From Pezicula radicicola (taxonomy: Eukaryota; Ascomycota; Leotiomycetes; Helotiales; Dermateaceae), in the NCBI GenBank assembly GCA_003008705.1, contig PDUO01000075.1, positions 3,704 through 67,703 on the forward strand: a DNA stretch of 64,000 nucleotides, read 5' to 3'. Below are positions 21,316 to 34,654 of this stretch, piece by piece. A model generated the notes under the pieces. It did not search any database, had not been told where the DNA came from, and worked only from the letters and a program-made list of their open reading frames with translations. The translations under genes were made by a program, and so were the position numbers. The first letter of the stretch is position 1. Each line of letters opens with the position of its first letter.

Positions 21316-24147
21316 TCAAGCCCATACGGCTCCGCCTTCCTCAAAGTCCTTTTTCTCCCACTCTTGATCGCCGTAGGATCTTGGAGGCAAATCGGTTTCC
21401 CAGATTGGCCTCTCGACAATAGCAACTTCAGGACCGAATTCTCCTCCTTCGCCAACACTAACAATACCCAGTATTGGGCGATATTTGTACGTATACCACC
21501 AAGCTGCACCCATTCCTTGGACAGCTGGAGCCCCTTTCTCGAAATCACCTGACTCGTAATTCCTTCTGAGTGACTCCAAAGCCGTCTCGTCTTCGTCATC
21601 GACGTCCATAGGATCGTCATCTTCTCTTTTCGCACCGTCTAGATAATATTCATTGGCAACGACACTGTCATCTTCGTGAACAACCTTTTGCGTGTAGAAG
21701 CCGAGCCCAGTATCCAATGCCAGCGGATGCTTCTTGCCACCTGCACCAGTAGTGCCTCTGCGTTTTCTCTTCTTTCTGTTCTCATTCTCATTCTCCTCGG
21801 AATCTAATTGTGGGGCCGATTCTGCGGTCTCAACTTGTAGGTCCCGTGTCAGATCAAACATCCAGAGCCATCCTATGCCAAAAAGCCAGAGTCTTTCTCT
21901 GCCTTGGGCCATGTCCCAGACGCAACCGCGTGCTTGATCTTTAAGTTTACGGAAATCATCGGGGAACACAACCGCCGGGTTTCGGCGGGACCATGGTGTG
22001 AGTGAGCCTTGTAAGACGGCGAATTCGAAGACGGCTGAGGTAGCGGTGACGATTAAGAGGCGGTCTTCGCCATTTGGAATGTCATATGAGATAGGGCGAG
22101 GGGTTTGTCGTGTGGCCGGAGGATTAGGTATTGATTGCGAGCTAGATGAATCTGAATAGGACACTGGACGGAATGATAAAACAACTGGGGTAGATGGGAG
22201 TTTAGGTAGAAGAGAGGCAGACGGGTTGCGTGTCCAGTGCTGACCGAAAATTAATCTAGGCTTCGATTCTTCTTCGCTGTCCGAGTCAGAAGAGGAAAAG
22301 GTAGATGAAGCGTCGTCATCCTCATCTGAAGACGGCAGGTCCTGGTCGAGGTCTTCGTTGCCTGAAAGCACCCACGTATCAATGAAGCCGGCGATGTCGC
22401 TGACCGCTAAGATTCTACTGTCAGAAGAAAAGGCAGCACGAGTAACAGTTCTTTCGTACGAGCCAAGACCACCCAAAGTTATGTGCTTCTCAATATGTCG
22501 GTTTATTCGCTCTAGTTTTGAAAGAGAAGGTAGAACTCGTATAGATGACGTGGACGTGTTGCCATCGTTTATAATTCGTGCCACTGCGACTCGGCTGTCG
22601 TCGCGAACAATACAAAGCCATTTTCCATCTGATGAGAATTCCACCAATCGCGCACCAGAAGAGAAGGCGTGGGGAAGGTTAATTTTGGAGACCCTCAAAC
22701 CGTCTGCCTCTTCAGCTTTCCGTGCTCTGAGTTGGAACATCTTGATCTCAGTTGTAGTAGAGACTGCCAGGAGGCTACCGTCCAAACTCATAGCTGCAGA
22801 TGTGATGCTTGCTTCACCTTTGACCAATATCTGCGCCACCAGTTTGCGATTCTTCGGGGATGGCTCTCCTTCACTTTCTTCATGTTCCGTAGATTTCGAA
22901 GGTTTGCTGATACGCCAGACATGAACTTCTCTGTCCCACCAGCTCATCATCAACCTTTTCTTTGATGAACTTCGAAGCATTGGTTCTTGTGACAAGTAGG
23001 GCAAGGCTCTTTGGTTTTCCATGCCGAACTCTTTTAGTGGGAGAACCATAGGAGATGCATCAGGTCCTGTAGGTCGTTAGACAAGTTTCTACAACTTCTC
23101 AGTTGTGCCAAACTTACCTCCTGATACAACAACACTGACCCCCTTGGCTTCTAAGGATGCCATCGTCTTGACATCATGGTTGTGGTATCTTCTATGTGCA
23201 ACCTCTGCCCACCGAGACTTTCCACCGCCAACTTGTTTATAAACTACAGTACGCCGGTCCATGCCACCACTGAATATCGCACTTCCGTCATAGCTCGTGG
23301 CAAGACTTAAGATATCTTGCCTGTGGCCCTTAATCCGTTGCATTAGAGTGTACGTCTTGCCGTCCCATATCCGCAGTTCGCCAGTCGAATCTCCTGAAAT
23401 GATATTTCCATTCTGGAGAACTTTTACAGACCAAACAAATACCTCCTTTGGCCCACCTGACGGCCCTGCTCCCAAAGACATGCTCCGAACCATTGATCCA
23501 TTCCGAATATCATAGACCCGAATCGTTCCATCTGTGCAGCCTGCGACAACATGATTTCGGTCCTGGAAAGTGACACTTATAACTTTGGCTTTCTTTGTAG
23601 ACGGTCTGACCAAAACGCGTTTCAATTGTAGATCATCATCTGCAGTCGAGTACAAGACCAAAGCACCGTCCATGCACCCCGCAATCAGATATTGTCCTAC
23701 CCATTCACCGGTTGAGGCAGCCTTTAAATCTTTGTTCTTTGGCGTAAGAGGAGGCTGGGCAGCAATGCACCATATATCGCCGTGATTCCCACTTGCCTGG
23801 CGCAGTGGCCGGCCTTGTTCCAGATCCCATTCAATTACGGCCGTGGTATATCCAATACTGAAAAGTCTAGATTTTCCAATAATCGTTCGTCCATTACCAT
23901 CCTCCTCATTTGGGTCTTGTATCCATACCAGCCCATCCACACTACGATCCTCTCCACCCCGAATTATTATCTCTTGCAGCCACGAGCCCTTCAAGGGATT
24001 CCAAATTTCGATATCGCCATTTGCGCGTCCCACAGCGAGCCGAGGGGAAGCTGTCTTTTGGTCCTTTGCAATATATGAATGGGAGAAGGCGAGGGCGTTA
24101 ATTGTCGACGGCGGGTAAGGCACGAATCTGCAGCGGTGGATATCCAT
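21316..24147 (-). CDS. UTP4: U3 snoRNA-associated protein UTP4 (WD40, cirhin family)
   Basis: Nucleolar WD40 protein of the t-UTP subcomplex of the small-subunit processome, needed for 18S pre-rRNA processing. Exons are complement(23118..24147) and complement(21316..23066). The 51-bp intron (GTAAGT, ACAG) keeps VVVSGG-PDASPMVLP in frame, giving 926 residues. The N-terminus MDIHRCRFVPYPPSTINALA is typical of the family. Successive WD-type blades are visible (RLAVGRANGDIEIWN, LIAGCMDGALVLY, VVAGCTDGTIRVYD, IISGDSTGELRIWD). Acidic/Ser-rich and basic low-complexity inserts (SSDEDDDASS; NRKKRKRR) occur in the second half, the latter a possible nuclear signal. An in-frame upstream ATG at 24312 would add 55 unconserved residues, so I prefer 24147. 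Confidence 0.92.
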
Positions 24148-26727
24148 GCTTTGCGATGAACGTGGATGTCTCCAATGCCAAAATAAAAAAATCGAGATGT
24201 TTTTCGCGATACGAGAGCTGCGATAAGGACGGAACAACTTCTTTTCCGTGATTAGCGCGGAAGAAATTACTACGTGTACGCCAAGTACAACGACTTGAAA
24301 TAATATTTCCACGCCATTTTATTTGAGTTGATATGTTTGTACCTTGCTTTATGGGCTAAGCAGCTTATTTGATCAGGATAATTCGCTGATGTCTTGATAA
24401 GTTTACCTATCTAAAACATTTTCCTTGCTTTAGGTGACACGAATTAGATAACCCATCTAACTTCGGTTTAAATAACTAAGAGCTTATTTAGCTACCTAAT
24501 TTTTACAAGATGTAGGTAATTCCTTTAGTTTAGGGAATTTACTTAACTTCGACTTAAGGAATTCATTTGAGTTTGAGATCGCATTTGATTTAACTTAAGT
24601 AACTCACTCGATGACGGCTTAGGCGAGATTATTAGCATTAACCTCGCCGCCTTTGCTCTATTACTTCTTTCAGTATTCCCCTTCTTGGTATAAAAGTGCG
24701 TACGCTATGAAAATCCTTCTAGACAAGTGTTCAAAGTCAAGTGTAAGTTGGTAGCTTGCATATCTTCAACTTGAGCTATTGGCTTAAGTGTTTTTGATGG
24801 ATTCTACCGACTTTGGCGATTGACTTTATCTAGTAAACTATATTAACTTTTGTTTAAGAAATCCATTGAATTAAGCACACCTTTCAAAACAAGGTTGAAT
24901 ACAATAAATTATGTAAAGACAAAGCTAAGATGTTAAGGTTGTTTAGCTGGAAAGAACTAGGTAAGTGAATGCTTTAGGTTGTAAACTCACTACTAGAGGG
25001 TAAAAGCCACTATAATGTTGGCAACAAGAAGACCGTCAAACTGACTTACGAAAACCTAGTCACCAACATTGAAATATCATTATATTTTCACCAGAGACTA
25101 TATATCACTATTCAAAGCGTTGAACACTAAAATATATCTGAGGATGGTGACGTGACCGCCTCCCTACAAATAGGCCCATTTCGACAATCTTAGTTCTACA
25201 CAGAATATATAACACATTTTAATACCTACAACCATTCAACATATTATTATTTAGTAATTTCTATGGTGAAAGCCTTTTATCCTAGACTAAGCAGAGGTCG
25301 AATTTTACTAAATTGGGCAAAGAACGCGCTGCAACCTCATTCCTTCCAACTCTATTCCAAGTATCTTTAAAGTAGGCGAAATTTGTTCATTTGTGTAGGT
25401 ATTATACTTATATCCTACACTAAATAACAAATAATCCATATACCGTAGTCAGGTTCTTTTTTCTATCTAAATTTCATTTGCGAGCTTTAAGTCAAGCAGC
25501 TGAATCAAGTAAATTAAATTAAACGTGTCACTTAAATTAAGTCAGTTACTATACCACTTTGTGGGTATTATCTTCTTATATATAGTCACGTAGCAGTAAC
25601 TGCATTCAACAATGATTTTCTAGCTTCTATAGATTAGAGGAACTACTATAAAAAGGTAGGCATCTACTTTAGTTCACACCTATCTTAGCCTAGTAGACCA
25701 CTTTTTCTTATAATAAAAACAATGCCTTTTTACATAAAGGTACAGATAAGTATTTACTTGTAGCTTCTTCCTATGATGACTTATTTCCTTCTGACCTTAT
25801 TTTCTAAACTCTAAGCACCTCAAACCCCAAAGAATTCCTCATTCTCATCCGCATTTCCTATTCAGTATTTCCCTACTTTGTAATTTTACTATGTGTCCAC
25901 TTCGAAGAATGAAGCACATCTCTTACCTATTTAAACTGTCATTATTCTTAATACTTGAATTCAATACGTAACGTATTATTTTGTATGGTTATTTCATCTA
26001 GTTTTATTTTTGTCATAGCAATATAATTAAGTGAAAATGGTTAAAGTTCACAAAGTGGTAATATACTGAGATATTTATTATCCCTATTCTTAACACAGCA
26101 CGATTAGCCAAACGCAATAAGACTTTCTTCATACTTCGCGCCGTACCTGTAGCCAGTTATCTATAGTCCCTTCGAGGAGTTCGGTGGATGTTGGTTATTT
26201 ATTCAGATTTTCTTTGGCTAGCAACTTCAATGCCCTGTTCAGGTTTTCTTAGTAGACGTCACAGGACAGCTAGTCTCCGCTGTACTGTATAAATTGGTTT
26301 ATAAGAGATCATTTTGATTAGGGCAACTAAGTTACCTAAGCCAAGTAAGGTACCTAAGTAAGTACTCAAATGAAGTAGGTCACTCAAGCCCGTCTCTTAT
26401 CTCTGAATAAATAGCTATTCAAAAAGATCACTTATAAGCCGATTCCCGCGGTATGCACATTCTATAAGTAATAAATTATTAAACTCTTGATGCTTGAATT
26501 TAAAACCAATCAATCCATTCCTAATCTGTAGATGCAATGCAATGCAGGATGTGTATCATTGTGTACCAAGTGATAGACGCCTAACCAAAAACCAAAAACC
26601 AAAAAACCAACTAACCCCTCATAAGCGATCCCAAAAGATGAAAATGTAACACCATGCTAAATCCGTCGTTCCTTCTACCCAATCCTCAATACGCCATCAT
26701 GATAAAATCTTCCTACTAGTTCATTCT
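24148..26727. other. 2.6-kb AT-rich gene desert
   Basis: No open frame over about 60 codons is present from about 24320 to 26700. The sequence is rich in TAAGT, CTTAAGT and TTAAGTAA words, as expected for old repeats eroded by C-to-T mutation. No transposase or reverse-transcriptase motif is readable. The end near 24148 should hold the UTP4 promoter. CCAAAAA repeats occur at 26588-26608. Confidence 0.55.
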
Positions 26728-28378
26728 TTAAAAGACAGTAAGCCCACTCACAGTATCATTCTTCAAAACCTCGAATACCAAACCCGGAAATCCAAAGAGT
26801 GTTGTATTCCCTAAGCCCTTCGTATCCTCGATACTCTGCCCATATCCAGTGCCGGGTCGCTTTCCGCCAACACTGTCTTCCCATCCACCTAGTAGCTCGC
26901 AGCTACTACCGGGACTGTCACCCCAATCACGGTTAAGCACCATACCGCGCTGCCGTTGCTTTGCTTCCTCAGCATTGGCATAGATACTCTTCCACTCCGT
27001 GTGAAGAGCATTTTCAATAGTGGTGAAGGGAGTTTCGGAATTGATACAATCAAGATTCTGGTTCTTTTTGTTGTTGACTATTCCTTTATCAAGATATGAG
27101 ATTTCCCAGCGGCAGCGACGGTGGCGGTTGAAGGGGTAGGAGCCAGGAACATTGGCATGAAGAACAAGCTTTGTGGCTACGAGCCGGGTAGAAGAATCGA
27201 TGGGGATTGTACCGTTGTTGTACTGCTGAGTGTCTTTGGATGAAGGTGATGCTTGGGAAGCGGGAGTGGGGGTTGAGACCAGGACATCAAATCCACGGTA
27301 GAAGTAATTATAGAAACACTCCCCTGAGACACTGCCAGCTACTTCACCATCTGCACTGTCTTCTTCAGAGTCATCAGTTGCCGTGTGTGCAGAAGATTGG
27401 TCGGTATCAGTAGAATCATCTCTCGATAGATCAGGGCGTCGTGCCGTGCTTCCACTTTCTGTTCGGGCCTTGTGGATAGACATTTTCTGATCATTCTTCC
27501 TGTATATCGCATCTGGAGGTCCCAGCTCTGCTACCAGTTCTTGTGGTGTTGTCTCACCTAACTCAATCCAGAATGGCGCACTGCCCCAAGGGCGGACGAG
27601 CTCTAATTTTCCCTGGCCGTGTATCTTGACAAGACTGACTTCTTCTGCCACCGGTTCCCGACTTTTGGTAATAGGAGCAAAGGTCTTGAGAGGTTGTAAA
27701 GTCTGGGTGTAAAGGTTCTCCCGAGCATCGGGCCAAGAATCCCCACTAAATATTGCCATGGACGATGCGTCCCGACCGGCAACAGAAAGGAGTGATACAA
27801 CATCCTTCGCAGGAGACCATACCGAACTACTTATTGGAAACGAAAAAGCTATTCCTGGGTATGACAACACGTAAAGGCCCATCCCAATCTCATCTTCTGA
27901 CTCCGGCGCAATGTATTCGCCTGGGAAGGTTGGGCCCAGAAGGCTGTTGTAGATGTGTCGAAATGTAGGTCCCGTTATGCTCTCCACAGGTGTAGATCCT
28001 AGCGAGGCGGTAGGAAGTCGCAATACATCTTTCTCGTTGTACGTGAGCTTGCTCTTCGTGAAGTCTAGCACCTCGATCAACCGTAGCCGCTGTTCGGGCC
28101 CATCGAATCGCAAACGGATCCCGTTGACAGGAAGATTCAATATTACTGGTTCTGTCACAGGTGCAGTGTGCTCGTAGATCAAGTCGAGCTTCGGGAAGCG
28201 TTGTGGCTCTGATTTGAGTCGTGTCAGGATGTCATGGAGGGAAGCTCCGAGCACTGTAGTGGGAGGTCAGCTAGCTGGAGATGAGGCACAAGACGCGAGA
28301 GGGAGAATAATAATACGTGTACACACCCAAGAACCCCAGAGCTCTGCCCGGGTGGACTTTGGCGATGAAAAGAGACAT
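26728..28378 (-). CDS. PHAF1/UPF0183 family protein
   Basis: Exons are complement(28327..28378) and complement(26728..28253). The 73-bp intron (GTGTGT donor, ACAG acceptor) splits the conserved N-terminus MSLFIAKVHPGRALGF-LVLGASLHDIL, giving 525 residues. This opening plus GIRLRFDGPEQRLRLIEV, LTYN and GPTFRHIYNSLLGPTFPGEY are hallmarks of the UPF0183 family (human C16orf70/PHAF1, linked to autophagosome formation with BCAS3). The fungal role is unproven. An acidic/Ser-rich insert at about 280-310 (TDTDQSSAHTATDDSEEDS) and a C-terminal FPGLVFEVLKND block are visible. It is divergent from the kinesin gene, sharing a 418-bp intergenic region. Confidence 0.88.
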
Positions 28379-28796
28379 CTTGGGTATGTTTGTTGAGGAT
28401 ATACCTCCCTACAGTCCGTCTTTTTGGGTCATCGGAATGGGGGGTTTGGTGGGCTTTCTTTTTGGGGTGTCTTATCGTGATGCGTGATGCGATAGAGCTC
28501 AAAGGCCGCTAAGTCGTTGCCAGGCCAACTGAGGATCCCCTTTGAGAAGCGACCTTGTGACCGTTTTACACAATAATTCTTAATTTCGTCAACAAAATCC
28601 ACGACAACACGACAATCACTCGCCGACAAAGAGCTAACCACGTCAAGCTGTCGGCTTATCCTGTCATAATCATCAACATTCCTGGATACCGGCGTAGAGA
28701 TTAATTTTTGCCTTGAGACGCCTCGCAACGCGTACAGTCGCCACTTTCGAATATCAACAACGCCGTTCCTTGAGTTCATAGGACTCCCACAATCGT
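28379..28796. promoter_or_regulatory. Divergent promoter region between PHAF1-like and kinesin-5 genes
   Basis: The two start codons face away from each other at 28378 (-) and 28797 (+), so both promoters must lie in these 418 bp or overlap it. I see no clear TATA box. The kinesin start follows AATCGT, close behind a pyrimidine/AC-rich leader. Confidence 0.6.
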
Positions 28797-31700
28797 ATGG
28801 CAGGAATCCCTAGGCCAGCAGTTGTTGCGCCTTCAAGAAAGACCAGTATGCGACCACCGGCGAGGCCTACAGCAGGTCGTGCACAATCGGTTCAACCACC
28901 TTCAAGATCTGGCGCAGCATCCCCAGCAGAATCAATGATCTCAGTAGCTACCACACAAGGAGGAACGAAACGAAAAGAGCGAGATTTTGACCATGAAGAT
29001 GGACAAGAGACCAATATCAATGTGGTTGTGCGATGTAGAGGGCGAAATGAGCGCGAAGTGAGGGAGAACAGCGGTGTAGTCCTATCTACAGATGGAGTCA
29101 AGGGCAAGAGTCTGGAGCTCTCAATGGGCCCCAGTGCCCTCCAGAACAAGACGTATCATTTCGACAAAGTCTATTCTTCTGCAGCAGATCAGGCTATGAT
29201 ATATGATGATACCGTCACTCCCATTCTTGATGAGGTGAGCATAACTGCTTGAACTTACCTTTGTTTATATTCTGACCTGGACAGATGCTTGCGGGTTACA
29301 ACTGCACGATTTTCGCATACGGTCAAACTGGTACTGGAAAGACCTACACAATGTCTGGAGACATGAACGATACCTTTGGAATGCTTTCGGATGAAGCGGG
29401 TATTGTACCTAGAGTTCTCCATGCTTTGTTTACCAAACTCGAACTCGATGACGCGGAGAGCTCGGTCAAATGCTCTTTTATCGAGCTTTACAATGAAGAA
29501 CTTCGTGATCTTATCTCTCCAGATGACAACGTAAAGCTGAAGATCTACGATGACAACAATAAGAAGGGACATTCGAGTACACTCGTACAGGGGATGGAAG
29601 AATCGCATATTAAAAGCGCGTCGGAGGGAGTCAAACTTCTCCAGTCGGGCAGTCACAAGCGCCAAGTCGCGGCAACAAAGTGCAATGATCTCAGTAGTCG
29701 AAGTCACACGGTATTCACCGTCACGGCGTATATCAAGCGAACAGGCGACAATGGCGAGGATTATGTTAGTGCCGGAAAGCTCAATTTGGTAGATTTGGCC
29801 GGGAGTGAAAATATCCAACGCAGTGGAGCGGAAAACAAGCGGGCCGCAGAAGCAGGATTGATAAACAGAAGTTTATTGACTCTTGGCCGTGTCATCAATG
29901 CTCTTGTTGAACGCAGCGCGCATATTCCTTACCGCGAATCAAAACTCACTCGTCTTCTTCAGGACTCTCTGGGTGGCCGGACAAAGACTTGCATCATCGC
30001 AACGGTTTCTCCGGCAAAGAGCAATTTGGAGGAAACAATTTCAACCTTGGACTACGCATTTCGCGCCAAAAACATCCGCAACAAGCCACAGGTCAATCAG
30101 GTTGTTAACAAGAAAACCCTGTTGCGAGAGTTTACAGGCGAGATCGAGCGTTTGAAGAGCGAGCTCATTGCAACCCGACAGCGCAATGGCGTTTACCTTA
30201 CCAACGAGAACTACGAGGAGATCACTGTTGAGAGTGAATCCCGAAGAATTCTCAGTGAGGAGCAGGCAGCGAAAATTGAAACGATGGAGACCAATCTCAG
30301 AAATAAGGTGCAAGAGCTGTACTCTCTCACCTCCAATTTCATGACAATCAAGAAGGACGCTGAAGCGACAAAGGTTGTCCTGGACGAGACTAAAGATTTA
30401 CTCGACCAGACTGAGTTTGTACTGACAAATACCCGACAAACATTAGCTGAAGAATCCTTGCTTCGGAAAGCGCATCAACACACGGAAGAGCAACTTAGCG
30501 TTGTGGGTAGTGAGCTGATCTCTACGCTGGGTAGGACCGTACACGACATCGGGGGACTACATGCCAAGAACAAGAGAAAGTCTGACCTGCAGGCATTACA
30601 TCGAAATACCTGGGGTATGTCACAGGCGCAGGTGTCGGAAGTGACAAACCTTGTGGAGACACGTGTTGATGAATTTCGAAGCCAGCAGCAAACTTTAATG
30701 GCATCCGTGTCAGAGCGGATGCAATCATTTGTGGCAGGGGAACTAGAAAAACTTTCTGCAACACAAGCTTTTCTAGAAGAGAACGTTGCTGAATTCGGGG
30801 GTTCGGAGAAGGAGGTGTCGGAGCAGACTCGGTCAGCAAAGGAACAGATGGATGTGGTCCTTGAAGAAATCAAGACCCTAAGGGAAGATGTAAAGTCACG
30901 AGTCGGGGAGGGACTCCAAGGACTCGCAGTGGCTGCGGAACGTATTTCAGCGGAAGTCATCAGTGAACTGGGGGACTTCCACACACAAGTAAGAAACCGT
31001 GCGCTACAGACTTCCTAATGCGGATACTGATATTTATAGCTCCATGGATCATACAGCTCGCTTGGCCGGGACTTTAAGAGCCTTTTCGAGGAGCTTCTCA
31101 AGCACATTGATGCTCAAAAAGCGGAAGCAAATGAGTTACGTCAACAACTTCATGTTGCTAGCGAAGTTGCCATGCAGTCAAATGCTGCTGCTTCGGCGCG
31201 ACTAGAAGAGGTCTTGATCGAGGAAAGAGAACAAGCAGCTGCAGACCGCAATACTCTACTTTCTCAGATCACAAGCCTAATGATGGCTCAGGGTGAAGCT
31301 CAAGACTCGCGTCTGAACTTGAAGGTCACAGCTGTACAGAAGGACGTGTTGCATGCTAAGGAGACGTTCGAGGCTTCAAGATCCCAATATAGCCAATCCA
31401 TGGATACATGGAATGAAAACGAAATCAAACTTGTTGAGGAAGTTGCAAGGTCGAGGGAAACTTTGAAAAGTAAATTGAAGGAGGATTGGTTGGCTGCTAA
31501 CAAGCACAACGCTTCTCTTCAGACTACGACAAAGTCTGTCCATGAGGAGACTGTCAGAATTGTTGATGAGCAGATGAAGGACATTGCACTTCAGATGCAG
31601 GCACTAGACGACTTCGTCACTCGTGCTCGCGAACAAAACGCCCAGCATCATGACAGCCATGTCCAATCCCTCCAAGGCCTGTCTAGTACTGTCAAGACTT

Positions 31701-32419
31701 CCTATACTAACATAGGCTCCCACTTCACCTCAACTTATGAGCGTATCAGAGATCTAGGCGACGAGATGTCCACAAAGACTAGTTCGCTGCAGAACTCTCT
31801 TGGTCCTCTCGACGAAACTCTGCGCCAACCACTTGCAGAGCTACGTTCCCACATCTCCAACACAGTACTCCCAGATTATGTACCAACAGGGGAGACGCCT
31901 CAAAAAGTGCAGTACCCATATCCGACGGTTCTACCTCGTACCGAAGCACACGAAACACTTTTGTCTGCTATTCGGCCGGCCTCATCTTCGAACGTCTTCG
32001 CATCGCCCAGCAAGGTATCGTCGTTGCCCGTTTTCAATGATACCGTCACCCCTAGTATAGAAGAGGTAGCATTAGTCCCATACCCATCCACAGAGAGCAA
32101 TAGGCCAACAGGTGGACTTAGGGAGATCAATATCAACACCCTAAACGCCGGGTCACTGAGCTCCGCAGCATCCCAAGAAAACGGAGTATCCGAATTAGCC
32201 AACTCCATCAAATCAAACGATAGCACCTCGACACTCACCCAGATCCCATCTTTCAAGAAGAGTCTTTCACAACATTCGAACATGAAGATTCCAATGCCGA
32301 AGCTGAACAAGAAGGCAAGTGTCGTTGCTCTAGCGGGCAGAGAAAACGAGGCACTGGGGGTCTTCGCACAGAGTACAGGCCGGAGAAGAAGTCCGAGGAC
32401 TGCGGGTAGTGGCAACTAA
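28797..32419 (+). CDS. bimC: Kinesin-5 (BimC/Cut7/Eg5 family) mitotic motor
   Basis: Plus-end microtubule motor, tetrameric, that slides spindle microtubules apart in mitosis. Exons are 28797..29234, 29285..30988 and 31040..32419 with introns of 50 and 51 bp, giving 1173 residues. The motor domain starts near residue 72 (INVVVRCRGRNERE). The P-loop GQTGTGKT is at 159-166. NDLSSRSHTVF (switch I) and LVDLAGSENIQRSGA (switch II) follow, then SRLLQD-type SKLTRLLQDSLGGRTKT. Residues about 430-960 are largely coiled coil. The C-terminal BimC box is visible as TPQKVQYPYPTVLPRT at about 1000-1015, with its Cdk-type Thr-Pro. Basic sequences end the protein (TGRRRSPRTAG). Length matches Aspergillus BimC. 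Confidence 0.95.
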
Positions 32420-34464
32420 GCCAGAGAGGGGCGACTGATTAGTGATTACACCACATAGGTGGATAATCCGAGACCAAGGAGAAGACAGTAACCCCGGTGG
32501 GCATTGTGGATGGATGGGATTGTGCAGATTCGCATCTTTTGTAATGGCGTTTTGTTTAGATTGTGATTCTGCGAAGAAGTCCGGGCATGACGTTGACCGC
32601 CGTTTGAAAACCTAGATTTTGAGTTTTCCTTGCGGAAGTGTTCCTTGTTCTGGGTGTCTTCCGTCGCCACTGGTGCTTTGGTGTTGGTGTTAACGGTGTT
32701 TGGAGAACTTACTGAGCGACCCACCTTATCACGCTTGTCCTGTACTTCGAGACGGTGGTGTTGGATCTTTCTGTGGAGTTATTTGTACGATTAATAATTA
32801 CATAACTACTTCGTGTTCTATGTCGCACTTGACTAGCTTCCGCAAAGCACTTCCGCAAAGCATTGATGTACCGCAAGAGAGTGGCCTGATTAATAGTTCA
32901 GCTAAGTCGGAATTTACCTCCGAAAAACCACAACACGGCCTTTGACCTTTGTTGCTATTCCTGGACAATTACTAAGGTTGCCCTTTTGTTCATTGGCTAA
33001 GATGAGGGGGTGAGTGGATGATTGCTTACTTGGTATTGCATGTAGGAGCCCATGAAATAGGCTACAGAAGGATCTTAATAACGCAATTCTCGCGTATGAG
33101 GAATAAGTAGATAATGAATGTAGAGAAGAGAAGAGAAGGTAGTAAGTACTTTATAGTTAACTACAGTAAGTGGCCTACAAAGCGGATATTTTCCACCTAC
33201 TGTAAGTACAAAATACTCTTTCTATTAGCCTATATACAACTATAAGTAGGTAGCGTACCTACCTTCCTTAACAAGGTAAATCTCAGCTCTCTAATGATAA
33301 CTTTGCTTACATATAGAATATATGTTAAGTAGGTATGTCTAATAGACTATCTAAAGTATACTTAAGTAATTTATGTAAATAATCTTTAGTATAATAAGTA
33401 TCTAGATAAGTAAGAACTTACCTTACTTAGTACCTACCTCCTTTAATAAGCGATTAATACATACAACAAGCATACAAACTCTTCTATAACTTTAGTATAT
33501 AAACAGAAATAAATCTCCCTTCTTCTCCTTCTATGTACTTTTAGATACTATACTATATAGTATATCTCCATCTTCCCTTCTAAACTCAAAAAATATACCT
33601 CGATACTTTTTATCCATCTATCTATCTAAATCCTACGGTAACAAAACCTCTCATCAAAGCCTCCAAGATCCTTCCTTCAATCCAACCTCTTCCAAATCTC
33701 ATTCCCATTTCCATGCCCCAACTCCGTCTCCGTCTCCTTCTCCCTCCTACTACCACTCAAATTCCATTCACAATTACCATCCCCATCCAGATTCCCTCCT
33801 AGATATGAACCAGAAATCCTCTGGCTTCTCGGTCTCCCATCCCTATCCCTACTATCGGCATTCGAATTCGCATTTCCATTCGCATTCCCATATCCACATC
33901 CATTTCTCCCACCCTGACTCCGCTGATTCCGTTGACTCCGCTGACTAACAGGTCTATTCCTTCTACTTCCCCCACCACCACTCTTCCTAATCCCATTCCC
34001 ATTCCCATTCCCATTCCTCAGAGTCCCTCCTACTACCCCTCCTCCCCGACTCTAAATCCCTCTCAATCTCCCTCTCACTCTTATCCTGATTCCCATCTAC
34101 TTCCTCATAATTCAAAACCTTAAGGATATCATAGAAAGCCGAAGGAACCGAGAGAGGTCCGATCCAATATAACCACTATAGAATCCTAGTTCATAATTGT
34201 TAGTATTCCACAGTATCAGGACCGCATTCTTAGTACAGTACAAAAGAGTACAGTAATCAAATGTCTTAGCTTCAACGCCAGTAACCGATCATCCGGTATT
34301 TCATTAAGAAAGTTCAATCCCAAGACAACCTTTTAGAGTTTGGGGGGAGAGAGATGTGGCAGGGGTTTAATATCCTCCGTACAGTACAGTAGGGAAAGGG
34401 TTCTTTTTAGAGTTTGATTTGGAGATGGGTAGGTGGAGTGATCCTTTTCTGATACGGGGTACCG
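32420..34464. other. AT-rich, low-complexity spacer
   Basis: This follows the kinesin gene. From about 33100 to 33600 it is AT-rich with GTAGGTAC/CTACCTTACC words. From 33680 to 34110 it is pyrimidine-rich low complexity, with TCCCAT repeats. Open frames here are only repeat translations (MGMGMG-like). No gene is supported. Confidence 0.5.
33991..34016. repeat. TCCCAT hexanucleotide microsatellite
   Basis: About four perfect TCCCAT units lie in a pyrimidine-rich tract, surrounded by related CATTCC/CATTCG words from 33845 to 33905. Confidence 0.8.
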
Positions 34465-34466
34465 TA

Positions 34467-34652
34467 CTAACTCAACTAAATCCGGTTTTCGCTAAAATGT
34501 TCAAACATGACAGCTCATGCAACAGTAATTGATTGAATCCTCCGCATCTTTGTAGATCCTTCAAACTGTTTTCAAACTGTCCAACCATATTACTGCTATG
34601 AAAGGTTAATCACTGCCAAGTACCTTAGCGAAAACCGGGTTTGTTGAGTTAG
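34467..34652. mobile_element. 186-bp MITE with TA target duplication
   Basis: The left terminal repeat 34467-34495 begins CTAACTCAACTAAATCCGG. The right terminal repeat 34625-34652 is its reverse complement with one indel and one transition. TA flanks the element on both sides (34465-34466 and 34653-34654). There is no open frame. The structure is that of a non-autonomous Tc1/mariner-type MITE. Its right TA is also the left target site of the adjoining transposon. Confidence 0.82.
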
Positions 34653-34654
34653 TA

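Noticed and set aside
33799..34014. MGMGMG-type repetitive protein
   Set aside because: It is the translation of a TCCCAT microsatellite.
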